Below are positions 52,659-61,832 of a stretch of DNA of 64,000 nt, piece by piece. Under the pieces are notes generated by a model, which saw only the letters and a list, made by a program, of their open reading frames with translations, was not told where the DNA came from and searched no databases. Both the position numbers and the translations under genes were made by a program. Within the stretch, counting starts at the first letter, position 1; each line of letters starts with the position of its first letter. The stretch covers positions 1,761,482 through 1,825,481 of the forward strand of contig NZ_KB905899.1 of the NCBI RefSeq assembly GCF_000381085.1. Direction: 5' to 3'. The DNA comes from Thiomicrorhabdus arctica DSM 13458 (GTDB lineage: Bacteria; Pseudomonadota; Gammaproteobacteria; Thiomicrospirales; Thiomicrospiraceae).

Positions 52659-54101
52659 CTACAATTCGCTTTGAACCGTCATAATGGCCAATGGCTGGCG
52701 AAAGTCGAACCTCAATGTCTTGAAAGGCTCCAATAGACGTAAAAATGTCGGCGATTGTCCCTCAAAATGATCCATTATAAATTTCTGTAAATCAGCCGTT
52801 GCAATAGACAAGCGGTTAACCGACTCAGTCTCTAATGCCCAATCTATACGATCAACCATTAACAACGCTCTTTGTATGAATACATCGTGCATAATCAACG
52901 ATTCTACTTGAGTTTGTTCAGCCGGAGTCTCACGCTTTTTCAGTGAAATCATCTGTCCAAATCGTGTCATGAGTTGATCAAATGCTGATTGAGAACTAAT
53001 CTCTTCGCCGAGATAGATTTTTTCATGACTGGCTGCACCAGGTCTCTCTATGATAGGTTTATTATTCACTTTTGAAGCCTTATTACCGTTGAGGGATAAG
53101 GTCTTCACCGCCTCTTTTAAAGCCTGGGTGTTGATCAGTGTATCTCTTTGTGCGCTCTTTTGAAGGAGTGCCAAACTCGTCAAATCCTGACCAATCAAAC
53201 GTGCTAAAGTCGTCACTTTGGGAAAGTCACTTAACCCAACGGCTTGTTCTAAAGCCAATAACTGTTGGGTGGTCTGGTCAACACGACCTTGCATAACCCA
53301 TTGTGTATTGATTTCAACAATCCACTGCTGAATTTGAAATGTACTTAAAGCCTGTTGAGTGGTTAATGCCTGTTGATGCGCATTAAAATCAGATAACTCA
53401 CTAATTCTAGAAGCGAGCTCATCTATTTGGGTTTGAAATTTTTCGACTAACGGTTTGACAGAAGCTTCAGTGGTGCCTGAATGTTTTTGAGCTTCAATCT
53501 CTGAATTAAAAGATGGTTCAGTGCTTTTTTGAAGATCTTCAGATGGAAGGCTAGCCGTTTTGCTCAACGATGAAAACTGTTCCTGAAGCTGGAGCAACTG
53601 TTGCTGCATTGAATTTTTGAGACCATCCAAATCAGACTGACTAACTAATTCTGTGCGAGTAAGCGCTTCCGTTACGGCACTCTCTACGGTTTTTTGGGAG
53701 TTGGTCTCTTTGGATTCTTGTGCGGCCAGCCTAGATTCCAATGCCTGGTTATCTTTATAAAGTTGAGAAACATCGGACTGCAAAGTATTGATATGCTGTA
53801 CCAGCCACGCGCTATTCGGGCGCGTTACAAACAGAACCAGAATGACCACAATAAACAGTGATACCCACAACAAGTAGCTACGATAGCGTGTAAACCAAGA
53901 AGGTTTCTTTGGGGTTTGGCTTGCACGAGCACCAGACTGAGCGTCGGTCGCTTTGGAGTTAGAATAAACGCGCCCTTTGGCACTTTTTTCTTCGATACTC
54001 TGCTCAGCGTGTTTGTTTAACACTTCACCTTCCAATGCGGCTGAGGTGTCAATCGCTTGTTGGGAACGCCCTGTATTGGAGGTTTTATCCTGCTTTGTCA
54101 T
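52659..54101 (-). CDS. hemX: HemX-family protein
   Basis: 480 residues. A hydrophilic N-terminal tail of about 70 residues, one membrane helix (about 72-90, YLLWVSLFIVVILVLFV), then a long coiled-coil region (about 100-255, rich in Q, E and S), and the conserved C-terminal block (QALTTQQALSTFQIQQWIVEINTQWVMQGRVDQTTQQLLALEQAV...). This is the operon HemX (often fused or misnamed uroporphyrin-III methyltransferase); it has no methyltransferase domain. It is thought to scaffold haem-synthesis proteins but its function is unproven. It lies between hemD and hemY. Confidence 0.92.
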   Translation of the reverse strand: MTKQDKTSNTGRSQQAIDTSAALEGEVLNKHAEQSIEEKSAKGRVYSNSKATDAQSGARASQTPKKPSWFTRYRSYLLWVSLFIVVILVLFVTRPNSAWLVQHINTLQSDVSQLYKDNQALESRLAAQESKETNSQKTVESAVTEALTRTELVSQSDLDGLKNSMQQQLLQLQEQFSSLSKTASLPSEDLQKSTEPSFNSEIEAQKHSGTTEASVKPLVEKFQTQIDELASRISELSDFNAHQQALTTQQALSTFQIQQWIVEINTQWVMQGRVDQTTQQLLALEQAVGLSDFPKVTTLARLIGQDLTSLALLQKSAQRDTLINTQALKEAVKTLSLNGNKASKVNNKPIIERPGAASHEKIYLGEEISSQSAFDQLMTRFGQMISLKKRETPAEQTQVESLIMHDVFIQRALLMVDRIDWALETESVNRLSIATADLQKFIMDHFEGQSPTFLRLLEPFKTLRFDFRQPLAIMTVQSEL

Positions 54102-54197
54102 ATTGTTTAACCTATTTAAGACTTACCCTAGTTTAAGAAATTGTCCGCTTAAGTATGCTACGTGTCGTTCTGAGAATTTGGAGCGTTCTGTTAGAGA

Positions 54198-55007
54198 TTA
54201 TAAACTCTGTTCGATGGTTTGAATAATACCTAAATCACTCTGTTCAGTCACCACTAGGATATCTGTCGGCCAACCCTGTTGGAACATAACTTGTTTAATT
54301 CTTTGACTAAAAACAATCGTGTTGCTAAGAAATGACCAGGCCTGGTTGGATTGTTTTTGTCCATCCGAGCATAATTGATAACCTGTCTCAAATTGAAGTA
54401 AATTCGCCATTAAGCTTTCAAAACTCGCCACACTGGTGATCAACAGAATGGGCTGAGAAGCGTTGATAAAAGAACGCCAGGCTTGGGGACAAAATGGAGC
54501 TGAAACCCTTTTGTAAACATCCCAATAATCCACCAAACCGCCTCTTGCTGTCAGCTGATCCTTTAATAAATTACGGCCTGCCTGCCCTTTGACAATAAGT
54601 ATCGACTGACCTTTCATAGCCTGCATAGCAGGGTGCTTTAATAGCGTTTCACTGTCATAAGGCCCTTTTCCTAAACACGCAACCGGCAGTTGAACATCCA
54701 GTGCAGCTTGTTGAGTTGCTTTACCAATGGCAAAAAATTGAGTCTTCGAAAACTCAACAGCAGATCTCAATTTAAGATGGCTTCTTAAAACCCCTTGCAC
54801 AGCATTCACGCTGGTCAAAATGACCTTATCATACTGCTCTAAGTCTTTGCTTAAAGATGTCCTTAAGACTTTTTGAGAATCCCATTGAATCTCTAATGTT
54901 GGACAATACAAGACTTGGCCACCCGCTTGCTTAACCGACTCAGACAGACCTTCTGCCTGATGTTCTGGCCGTGTATTCAGCAAGGTAAAACGTGGCAAGT
55001 TTCGCAT
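54198..55007 (-). CDS. hemD: Uroporphyrinogen-III synthase HemD
   Basis: 269 residues. HemD sequences diverge strongly, but the typical pieces are present: LNTRPEHQAEGLSESVKQAGGQVLYCPTLEI, YDKVILTSVNAVQGVL, FFAIGKATQQAAL, GQSILIVKGQAGRNLLKDQLTARGG and LLITSVASFESLMANL. It cyclises hydroxymethylbilane to uroporphyrinogen III. It starts 27 bp after hemC. Residues N-Q-A-W-S, near two-thirds of the way along, are encoded by a palindrome copy. Confidence 0.93.
   Translation of the reverse strand: MRNLPRFTLLNTRPEHQAEGLSESVKQAGGQVLYCPTLEIQWDSQKVLRTSLSKDLEQYDKVILTSVNAVQGVLRSHLKLRSAVEFSKTQFFAIGKATQQAALDVQLPVACLGKGPYDSETLLKHPAMQAMKGQSILIVKGQAGRNLLKDQLTARGGLVDYWDVYKRVSAPFCPQAWRSFINASQPILLITSVASFESLMANLLQFETGYQLCSDGQKQSNQAWSFLSNTIVFSQRIKQVMFQQGWPTDILVVTEQSDLGIIQTIEQSL
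54335..54346. repeat. Palindrome ACCAGGCCTGGT, copy 10 (inside hemD)
   Basis: Intact copy. The coding (minus) strand reads S-N-Q-A-W-S-F, the same phase as in the GIY-YIG and mnmC genes. Confidence 0.9.
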
Positions 55008-55034
55008 TAACGTAACCTCCTCAAACGCGCCCGA

Positions 55035-55976
55035 TTACCCTTTATGCAAGTCAGAGGCATAAACTTCATCCAAAATAGCTTTCGCACCCTGGGCGAGTAG
55101 CTTCTCACCTAAAGTAGTTCCTAATGCTTTGGCATCTTTTTTATCGCCTTCGATACTCGCGGTTAAAACAACAGAACCATCTAACTCAGCGACCAAACCG
55201 CGTATAAATATTTTATCACCATCAAGTTCTGCAAAGACTCCAATAGGCACTTGGCAACCGCCTTCTAGGCGGTGATTCATAGCACGTTCGGCAATAGAGC
55301 GAATCTCCGAATCACGATGGTTTAAGACTTTGATGATCTCTAAGGTTTCCTGATCATTTTCGAAATACTCGATGCCTAAAGTCCCCTGAGTCACGGCTGG
55401 CAAACAAAGCTCTGGTGAAATTTCGTGACGAATTCGCTCATCTAACTCTAAACGTTGTAAACCAGACGTTGCAAGAACAATGGCATCATATTCACCAGCG
55501 TCCATTTTACCTAAACGAGTCCCCACATTACCGCGTAAATCACGGACATCTAAATCAGGACGAGCCGCCAGCAGTTGTGCTTTTCGACGTAAGCTCGAGG
55601 TGCCTAAAATTGCGCCTTTTGGTAAGGAGTCAAACGTTGCATAGTTATTTGATACAAAGGCATCGGTCGGTGCATGACGTTCTAAAATGGCACCTAAAGC
55701 AAAGCCTTCTGGTAGCTCCATTGGCACATCTTTCATAGAGTGGATGGCAATATCAGCCTCACCAGCCAACATGCAATCCTCTAATTCTTTAATAAATAAA
55801 CCTTTACCACCTATTTTTGCTAAAGGCACATCTAAAATCTTATCACCTTTGGTTGACATCGGTAGTAACTCAATCTCGAGCGCAGGAAAAATCTTCTCTA
55901 GCTCAGCTTTAACAAACTCAGCTTGCCACATCGCTAAAGGGCTTTTACGTGTTGCGATTCTCAAGGTCTTTTTCAT
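55035..55976 (-). CDS. hemC: Hydroxymethylbilane synthase HemC
   Basis: The ATG at 55976 (313 residues, [25 protein letters not shown]) has a good SD (GGGAGATCGA); an ATG four codons upstream is possible. Conserved features are [49 protein letters not shown], and the dipyrromethane cofactor cysteine in [18 protein letters not shown]. It polymerises four porphobilinogens, made by HemB at 27 kb. It is the first gene of hemCDXY, divergent from the thioredoxin lipoprotein gene. Confidence 0.97.
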   Translation of the reverse strand: MKKTLRIATRKSPLAMWQAEFVKAELEKIFPALEIELLPMSTKGDKILDVPLAKIGGKGLFIKELEDCMLAGEADIAIHSMKDVPMELPEGFALGAILERHAPTDAFVSNNYATFDSLPKGAILGTSSLRRKAQLLAARPDLDVRDLRGNVGTRLGKMDAGEYDAIVLATSGLQRLELDERIRHEISPELCLPAVTQGTLGIEYFENDQETLEIIKVLNHRDSEIRSIAERAMNHRLEGGCQVPIGVFAELDGDKIFIRGLVAELDGSVVLTASIEGDKKDAKALGTTLGEKLLAQGAKAILDEVYASDLHKG

Positions 55977-56177
55977 TCGATCTCCCATTTATTTAACCCG
56001 ACATCGGTCAGTCGGTTATTCTGATTTTTCATTATCAGTCCATTTTACTGAAAATCCTGTTAGAGTTTTAGTTAAAATAACCCCTTATCCATTTAATATG
56101 CCGCTCTCTTTCGTTAACCGAGTGACTCTTTCTCTTTAATCCAAGGTTAACCACACGACAAAGGTAGGAGATTACTT

Positions 56178-56732
56178 GTGGTGAAAGCCTTCATGATAAG
56201 TGTTGTTATCAGCTTATGTTTATTGACGGGGTGTGACACCTCTGCTCAAGCGGCCAAACACGCCCACTTTAAGGAGCTCCAAAATCTACAAGAGCTGGCG
56301 ATGCAGTCTAAACAACAGCAATTGCCCATTTTGGTTATGTTTGGCGCTGAATGGTGTGAGTTCTGCCAACAGCTTAATGAGGAAATTTTTACACCGATGG
56401 CACTGAATGGATTGTACGAAGGAAAAGTCGTATTAATGCGCCATGTTGGAGTGGACGAAAACCAACCGATTCCTGGCTGGGATGGCCAATTGATTAAAAA
56501 GTCTAATTGGGCTTACGCACTCAACGCCGATCTAACGCCGACGGTTCTCTTTTTTGATGGCGAAGGTAAAGAGGTGGCCCCGCGAATTGTCGGAATTCCA
56601 GAAATAACACTCTATGCAGGCCTTATCCATCAACATTTAAATATCGCATACCAGAATATGGGACTCGACAAACAAATTCCAATTACGCCTGAACTTCTTT
56701 ATCTTCAGGCGAAACAGGCACAAAAAAATTAA
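56178..56732 (+). CDS. Thioredoxin-fold lipoprotein (SoxW-like)
   Basis: 184 residues from GTG (56178, or the next codon 56181, also GTG) behind GGAG. A lipoprotein signal with lipobox L-T-G-C (Cys19) is followed by a thioredoxin-like domain with active site W-C-E-F-C (C60, C63) in LVMFGAEWCEFCQQLNEEIF, and the cis-Pro region DLTPTVLFFDGEGKEV. It resembles the SoxW/DsbE-like periplasmic thioredoxins found in sulfur oxidisers, though this is a family-level impression only. It is anchored in the membrane facing the periplasm and likely reduces disulfides. argH follows 55 bp downstream. Confidence 0.88.
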   Translation: MVKAFMISVVISLCLLTGCDTSAQAAKHAHFKELQNLQELAMQSKQQQLPILVMFGAEWCEFCQQLNEEIFTPMALNGLYEGKVVLMRHVGVDENQPIPGWDGQLIKKSNWAYALNADLTPTVLFFDGEGKEVAPRIVGIPEITLYAGLIHQHLNIAYQNMGLDKQIPITPELLYLQAKQAQKN

Positions 56733-56787
56733 CCAGCATTTCATCTTTATTAAGATTAATCAGATTAAGCAAAAGGTTTAGAACCGT

Positions 56788-58182
56788 ATGAGCAATGAAC
56801 ACAATCAACAGAAACTTTCTAGCGCCCGTTTTAGCGAATCAACGGATGCGTTTGTAGAAGCGTTTACGGCGTCAATTCAATTTGACCAAAGAATGTACAA
56901 ACAAGATATTCAAGGTTCGATTGCCCATGCCAAAATGATTAGCAAAGTCGGCATTCTCAGTGAAATAGAGTTAAAGGATGTCTTAACAGGCCTACAGCAG
57001 GTTCAGGATGAGATTGAAGCCGGTGAGTTTAACTGGTCGATTCAGCAAGAAGATATTCATATGAATATCGAAGCCCGTTTAACTAGTTTGATTGGCATTA
57101 CCGGTAAAAAACTGCATACCGGTCGCTCGCGTAACGACCAAGTGGCAACGGACATTCGCCTATTTATTCGTGACGAAATTGATGCCATTTTGCCAGAGAT
57201 GAAACGCCTGCAGCAAGGTCTTGTGGTATTAGCAGAGCGTGAAGCGGACAGCATTATGCCGGGCTTTACACATTTACAAACGGCACAACCGGTGACGTTT
57301 GGTCACCACATGTTGGCCTGGTTTGAAATGATTAAACGCGATGTAGAACGCCTACAAGATTGTCGTAAACGGGTCAATACTTCACCATTGGGTTCTGCCG
57401 CACTTGCAGGAACGACTTATCCAATTGATCGTGCTTATACGGCTGAGTTACTAGGTTTTGAACGCATTACCGAAAACTCTTTAGATGGTGTTTCAGATCG
57501 TGATTTCGCCATTGAATTCACCGCTTTTGCCGCTACGTTGATGATGCACTTATCGCGCTTTTCAGAAGAGTTGGTTTTGTGGTCTTCGGCACAATTCCAG
57601 TTCATAGATCTGCCAGATCGTTTTTGTACCGGCTCATCGATTATGCCGCAAAAGAAAAACCCCGATGTGCCTGAGTTAGTTCGCGGCAAAACCGGGCGTG
57701 TTTATGGTCATTTGATGAGCTTATTAACGCTGATGAAGTCTCAACCATTGGCTTATAACAAAGACAATCAAGAAGACAAAGAGCCATTATTCGATACAGT
57801 GGATACTGTCCGTGGAAGCTTGCGTGCGTTTGCCGACATGGTACCGGCTTTAATTGTAAAACGTGAAGTCACCTATGAAGCCGCTAAACGTGGCTTTTCA
57901 ACGGCAACCGATTTAGCCGATTACTTAGTAGGCAAAGGCTTGGCTTTCCGTGATTCACATGAAGTGGTCGGTTTAGCGGTGGCACACGGCATTCAAAGCG
58001 GGCAAGACCTTTCTGAAATGTCTTTAGAGACGTTACAAGGGTTCTGTGACCAGATTACTGATGATGTATTTGATGTCCTGACACTGGAGGGTTCAGTGGC
58101 GGCTCGAGATCACTTAGGTGGTACCGCGCCTAGCCAAGTCAGAGCTGCAGTCGCACGTGCAAAGGTCTATTTGGCAGACTGA
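56788..58182 (+). CDS. argH: Argininosuccinate lyase ArgH
   Basis: 464 residues. Superfamily signature [28 protein letters not shown], catalytic-region [45 protein letters not shown] and [12 protein letters not shown] are all present. The start is ATG with an upstream AAAAGG. It forms arginine and fumarate from argininosuccinate in the cytoplasm. Its 3' end is followed within 20 bp by a palindrome plus T-run that should end transcription. Confidence 0.97.
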   Translation: MSNEHNQQKLSSARFSESTDAFVEAFTASIQFDQRMYKQDIQGSIAHAKMISKVGILSEIELKDVLTGLQQVQDEIEAGEFNWSIQQEDIHMNIEARLTSLIGITGKKLHTGRSRNDQVATDIRLFIRDEIDAILPEMKRLQQGLVVLAEREADSIMPGFTHLQTAQPVTFGHHMLAWFEMIKRDVERLQDCRKRVNTSPLGSAALAGTTYPIDRAYTAELLGFERITENSLDGVSDRDFAIEFTAFAATLMMHLSRFSEELVLWSSAQFQFIDLPDRFCTGSSIMPQKKNPDVPELVRGKTGRVYGHLMSLLTLMKSQPLAYNKDNQEDKEPLFDTVDTVRGSLRAFADMVPALIVKREVTYEAAKRGFSTATDLADYLVGKGLAFRDSHEVVGLAVAHGIQSGQDLSEMSLETLQGFCDQITDDVFDVLTLEGSVAARDHLGGTAPSQVRAAVARAKVYLAD

Positions 58183-58200
58183 TTCAAAATCCTTACAAAG

Positions 58201-58222
58201 TGACCAGGCCTGGTCATTTTTT
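58201..58222 (+). terminator. Palindrome copy 11 as terminator of argH
   Basis: TGACCAGGCCTGGTCA (58201-58216) is a perfect 16-bp palindrome followed by six T residues. It lies 19 bp after the argH stop. The architecture is that of a factor-independent terminator built on the repeat. Confidence 0.85.
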
Positions 58223-58234
58223 AATCTGGTATTT

Positions 58235-58246
58235 ACCAGGCCTGGC
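58235..58246. repeat. Variant palindrome ACCAGGCCTGGC
   Basis: One mismatch at the last base. It is 20 bp after copy 11, giving two adjacent copies between argH and rsuA. Confidence 0.75.
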
Positions 58247-58376
58247 ATGTCCTGCGGCTATATAAAACCATGTGAGCGTAGGATCAAATCCATATTTGCA
58301 TCGCAACAGCATCTTCCAGGCTTATTTTTCCATAGACTTTCATCCATTCGAATTCTGTACCCACTCCGGAGGTCCT

Positions 58377-59072
58377 TTGCGTTTAGATTGCTTTCTCAGT
58401 AAACAAGCGGCTTACAGTCGTAAATCTGTTTTACAGCTTATCTCACAGCGCCAAATCAGTGTCGATGGCATCACTGTTAATGACCGCTGTCACCCTGTCA
58501 CGAACGTTTCATTGATTGAAATTTCTGGAAAGCCACTCACTCCGTCACAACCTGCTCGTTATTTTATGCTCAATAAACCGGCGGGGTATCTGAGCGCCAC
58601 CACCGATAAGCAACATCCTGTGGCACTTGAATTATTAGAGGGTATAGAACAACAGGGTTTACACATTGCTGGAAGGCTCGACCGTGCCACCACCGGCTTA
58701 CTGATTATTACCGACGATGGTAAATGGTCACGAAAGTTGACGGAACCCAAACAGAAAATTCCGAAAACCTATCTCGTTGAAACGGCCTATGCACTTTCGC
58801 CTGAGACGCCACAACGTTTTACTGAAGGCATCTATTTTAGTTATGAAGAGATGACCACCAGTCCAGCACTTATTGAGTTATTGGATGAAACTACCGCCCG
58901 CTTAACGATCTATGAAGGCCGCTACCATCAAGTCAAGCGTATGTTTGCCGCCGTGGGCAATCGGGTAGTGAGTTTACATAGGGAAAGTATGGGAGAGATT
59001 ATTCTGGATTCTAAGCTAGAATTAGGCGCGTTCAGAGCGTTGACAGCACAAGAGATAAACTCTTTAAACTGA
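58377..59072 (+). CDS. rsuA: 16S rRNA pseudouridine516 synthase RsuA
   Basis: I place the start at TTG 58377: GGAGG lies just upstream, the protein then begins L-R-L-D-C-F-L-S-K as in E. coli RsuA (MRLDKFIAQ), and its length becomes 231 residues, equal to E. coli RsuA. The open frame runs back to 58272 but codes for unrelated sequence. An S4 RNA-binding domain (1 to about 60) precedes the synthase domain with RYFMLNKPAGYLSATTD, the catalytic aspartate in HIAGRLDRATTGLLIITDDGKWS, KTYLVE and EGRYHQVKRMFAAVGNRVVSLHRESMG. It modifies U516 of 16S rRNA. Confidence 0.93.
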   Translation: MRLDCFLSKQAAYSRKSVLQLISQRQISVDGITVNDRCHPVTNVSLIEISGKPLTPSQPARYFMLNKPAGYLSATTDKQHPVALELLEGIEQQGLHIAGRLDRATTGLLIITDDGKWSRKLTEPKQKIPKTYLVETAYALSPETPQRFTEGIYFSYEEMTTSPALIELLDETTARLTIYEGRYHQVKRMFAAVGNRVVSLHRESMGEIILDSKLELGAFRALTAQEINSLN

Positions 59073-59076
59073 CTTA

Positions 59077-59100
59077 AAAAATGACCCGGTCTGGCCATTT
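59077..59100. terminator. Degenerate palindrome hairpin between rsuA and apt
   Basis: AAAATGACC, then CGGTCT, then GGCCATTTT; three mismatches to TGACCAGGCCTGGTCA, but the outer A/T arms pair. It sits between two convergent genes and is likely a bidirectional terminator derived from the family. Confidence 0.55.
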
Positions 59101-59117
59101 TGTTTTGACTTCATTCA

Positions 59118-59648
59118 TTAATCATTAAACTGAATGACGGAGCGAACCTGCATGGTATTGTAGCTAAAGCTATTCAAAGCAGCCAGATCAATTAAACAGG
59201 CCATACCGACAACTTGATAACCTACCTTTTCACAAAGTTCTGCACCTGCACCCATTGACCCACCAGTGGCAATCAAATCATCCAACAGCACGACACGACT
59301 GCCATCACCTTTTTGCATTTCCAACGTATCTGTTCCGTACTCTAGTCCATATTCTACCGAGGCATGAACATTCGGCAACTTACCGGGTTTTCTTACCTTA
59401 ATAAAGCCTTTATTATGCTTATATGCCAATGCTGAGGCAAAAATAAAACCACGAGATTCAATCCCTACCAAACAGTCGATATTCGACCACTCTTCTTCTG
59501 AAAAAAGCTCACTTATGGCGTCGATACTCTCTTTAAAGTGGCTTTTTAATAAAGGAGATATATCACTAAACAAAATACCCGGTTTTGGGAAGTCTGCAAC
59601 AGACTCTAAGTATTGCGCTAAAAAATGCTGTGTCAAAGGTTGAGACAT
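59118..59648 (-). CDS. apt: Adenine phosphoribosyltransferase
   Basis: 176 residues. N-terminal YLESVADFPKPGILFSDISPLL, substrate-loop region CLVGIESRGFIFASALAYKHNKGFIKVRKPGKLP, and the PRPP-binding motif VVLLDDLIATGGSMGAGAELC are all present. It salvages adenine to AMP with PRPP. It is a single gene, convergent with rsuA. Confidence 0.96.
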   Translation of the reverse strand: MSQPLTQHFLAQYLESVADFPKPGILFSDISPLLKSHFKESIDAISELFSEEEWSNIDCLVGIESRGFIFASALAYKHNKGFIKVRKPGKLPNVHASVEYGLEYGTDTLEMQKGDGSRVVLLDDLIATGGSMGAGAELCEKVGYQVVGMACLIDLAALNSFSYNTMQVRSVIQFND

Positions 59649-59823
59649 AATTCACCTGCGGTGCTTAAAAGAGGAAGGAATATTGATAACAGGCGCGTTC
59701 AGAGCGCTTTACTCTTATCAAATAAAGCATTATTCTAACAGGTAAACCTGCATGAGAAGTAGATTTGCAGATTCACTTTATTTAGACCTATACTCGATAA
59801 AACTTTCTGGTTAACTGGCGCAT

Positions 59824-60255
59824 ATGCAATTAATTGAAAACAATTATGAAAACGCATTATTACTCAAGTTGCCCCCCAATGCGCGGGATATTGCTGAGCA
59901 CTTTCTCACCTTTAAGCCATTGCATGAATTATTAATCATGTGGCAGGAAAATAAGCCAGATCTGAACCTGTTAAGTGAACACCGTGTTGCCGAGCAGCAC
60001 TGGGAGGGTATTCTAAAAGCGACTCTTCTCGCGAAAACAACCTATTTTTTTCAGAATGCCAACTTTAATGAAGATGAAGTTTTATATTTGTTAAAAATCG
60101 CGTGTGCCAGCGCTGACTTGCCATTAAAGGCCTACAATCTAGCGGAAGTTATGGATCTAAGTAAAGATGAGATGCCCGTATTTCATCTTTGGTTGAAACA
60201 CTATACACAGCGCTTAAAAACAGCCCATCAAAGAAGGGCTAGCGCAATTTATTAG
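59824..60255 (+). CDS. Uncharacterised 143-residue protein
   Basis: I do not recognise a family. It is wholly helical in appearance, without a signal peptide or membrane helix. It contains NARDIAEHFLTFKPLHELLIMWQENKPDLNLLSEHRVAEQHWEGILKATLLAKTTYFFQ with heptad-like hydrophobic spacing and ends in a basic tail (KTAHQRRASAIY). The ATG follows a weak SD. It is convergent with the first kinase-like gene. Length, a clean start and normal codon use support it as real. Confidence 0.6.
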   Translation: MQLIENNYENALLLKLPPNARDIAEHFLTFKPLHELLIMWQENKPDLNLLSEHRVAEQHWEGILKATLLAKTTYFFQNANFNEDEVLYLLKIACASADLPLKAYNLAEVMDLSKDEMPVFHLWLKHYTQRLKTAHQRRASAIY

Positions 60256-60301
60256 CTTTTTTGAAGACCGATTCTCTGTTGAGAAGCATCTTAAAGTACT
60301 G

Positions 60302-61651
60302 CTACCGTTGTAATAATTCTTCTAAGTTCTGTCGGGCCTGTTCATGACCATAATGGGCTGCCATTCCGAACCAGAAACTCGCTTGAAAAAGATTCTTTGG
60401 CGTGCCTTTTCCCTGTTGATACAATTGACCCAATGCATTTTGGGCCTTTAAATGGCCGCGCAATGCCGCAAACTTATACAATTTATATGCCTGCTCAAGG
60501 TTGATCGGCATACCTAAACCGCCTTCAAACAACCTCGCTAAGTTATAGGCCGCATACGGATTACCCTTTTCAAAAGCATGATGATACATATTGGCGGCCA
60601 TTGCATAGGATTGATTAATTGGGTCACCATGCTCATACATCAATCCAATATTATTCTCAGCTCTTGAATACCCTCGAAATGCGCAATTTTCATACAGATT
60701 GAATGCCGTTTCTAGATCTCCTGAGGCTTCATACATAAGTGCCTGCTTGAAGATGGGGTATAAATAATGCTCATCAGCCAATATCGACAATGCGTCTTCT
60801 GGATAATCACTTTTGACCTTAAGCGAATCCTTACGTACCCACTTAGGGACTGTGAAGTCTACTAACCAGGACTTAAGTTCTTCCAAAGTAGGCCGTTTAT
60901 GCGGGTTCTTTTGGGTCATCCATAGAATTAAATATCGCCAGAAAATAGGCAACCTATTAATTTTACGAATCGAGTGATGAACTTGCGCCCATAACTGTTC
61001 AGAGGTTTTCTCAATATTATCCAAACGATAAATATGCTTACCGATTAATGCATAATAAATCGTGCAACCCAGTGCATAAATGTCGCCTTTTTCATCTAAT
61101 TCACCATTTAAACGTTCAGGAGGACAGTAGCGCTTATCACCCAATATACTCTCGGTATCAAATGAACTGAGCGAAGGAATCGATTGACTCCAATCCACTA
61201 AGATAAACCGTTTCTTGCCTTGAATAATATTGGAGGGTTTGATATTGCCATGAATAAATCCAGTTTTATGGGCTTTCTCTAAGCTCGAGATCATATTTGC
61301 CAACAGATTTTTAGTCATTTTAGGCGACAAAGCCCCCTTCTTTGCAATCAATTGTTGCAAATTTCGCTTTCCCGCAAAATCAAAAAACTGCAAGTAATAA
61401 AAACCGACTTTACGTATCTCATTGAAACGAGAAAACTCAGAAAACTGGTTTAAATAGTTTAATAAATCCTTCTCGCGCTTTATTGCATAATGGTTTTTAA
61501 TATTATGCAGTACTCTAACAACTTGAATATGCTCAACGTCAGGTGTTTTTTGCAGTACTTTAAAAACGCTGACGGATTTGCCCGTCGAAATCAATTTGAT
61601 CTGGCTTAAATCAGGCTGCTGTTCCAATAAGGTTAATACACTATCAGACAT
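60302..61651 (-). CDS. Kinase-fold protein with Sel1 repeats; likely pseudokinase
   Basis: 449 residues: a Ser/Thr kinase-like domain (about 15-275), then four Sel1-like repeats (about 300-445; e.g. AENNIGLMYEHGDPINQSYAMAANMYHHAFEKGN, AAYNLARLFEGGLGMPINLEQAYKLYKFAALRGH). The fold is clear (HGNIKPSNII, DWSQSIPSL, SILGDKRYCPPERLNGELDEKGDIYALGCTIYYALIGKHIY). But key residues are replaced: the catalytic loop has N136 where D is expected, the beta-3 lysine is R46 (VVRVL), the glycine loop is degenerate (STGKSV), and DFG reads D153-W-S. It probably binds partners rather than phosphorylating. A paralogue lies upstream. Confidence 0.88.
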   Translation of the reverse strand: MSDSVLTLLEQQPDLSQIKLISTGKSVSVFKVLQKTPDVEHIQVVRVLHNIKNHYAIKREKDLLNYLNQFSEFSRFNEIRKVGFYYLQFFDFAGKRNLQQLIAKKGALSPKMTKNLLANMISSLEKAHKTGFIHGNIKPSNIIQGKKRFILVDWSQSIPSLSSFDTESILGDKRYCPPERLNGELDEKGDIYALGCTIYYALIGKHIYRLDNIEKTSEQLWAQVHHSIRKINRLPIFWRYLILWMTQKNPHKRPTLEELKSWLVDFTVPKWVRKDSLKVKSDYPEDALSILADEHYLYPIFKQALMYEASGDLETAFNLYENCAFRGYSRAENNIGLMYEHGDPINQSYAMAANMYHHAFEKGNPYAAYNLARLFEGGLGMPINLEQAYKLYKFAALRGHLKAQNALGQLYQQGKGTPKNLFQASFWFGMAAHYGHEQARQNLEELLQR

Positions 61652-61675
61652 TCAGTCTCTCCATAGAACTTCTAA

Positions 61676-61701
61676 AAAAGGCACCTAAAAAGGTGCCTTT
61701 T
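61676..61701. terminator. Terminator between the two kinase-like genes
   Basis: An 11-bp perfect stem, AAAAGGCACCT (61676-61686), loop AAAA, AGGTGCCTTTT (61691-61701), with six T residues on the minus strand. The two paralogues are therefore separate transcripts. Confidence 0.9.
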
Positions 61702-61832
61702 GGTCTTCACATGATAGCTTATTCATTCTGATAATCAATATTCATCTCATCAGTATCGTTTATTTGCAGTTCCCTTCAAGTCCCAGTTATTGCGCTTACG
61801 ACTTGAATCCAATGGGTCTTTTTTAATTTTGC

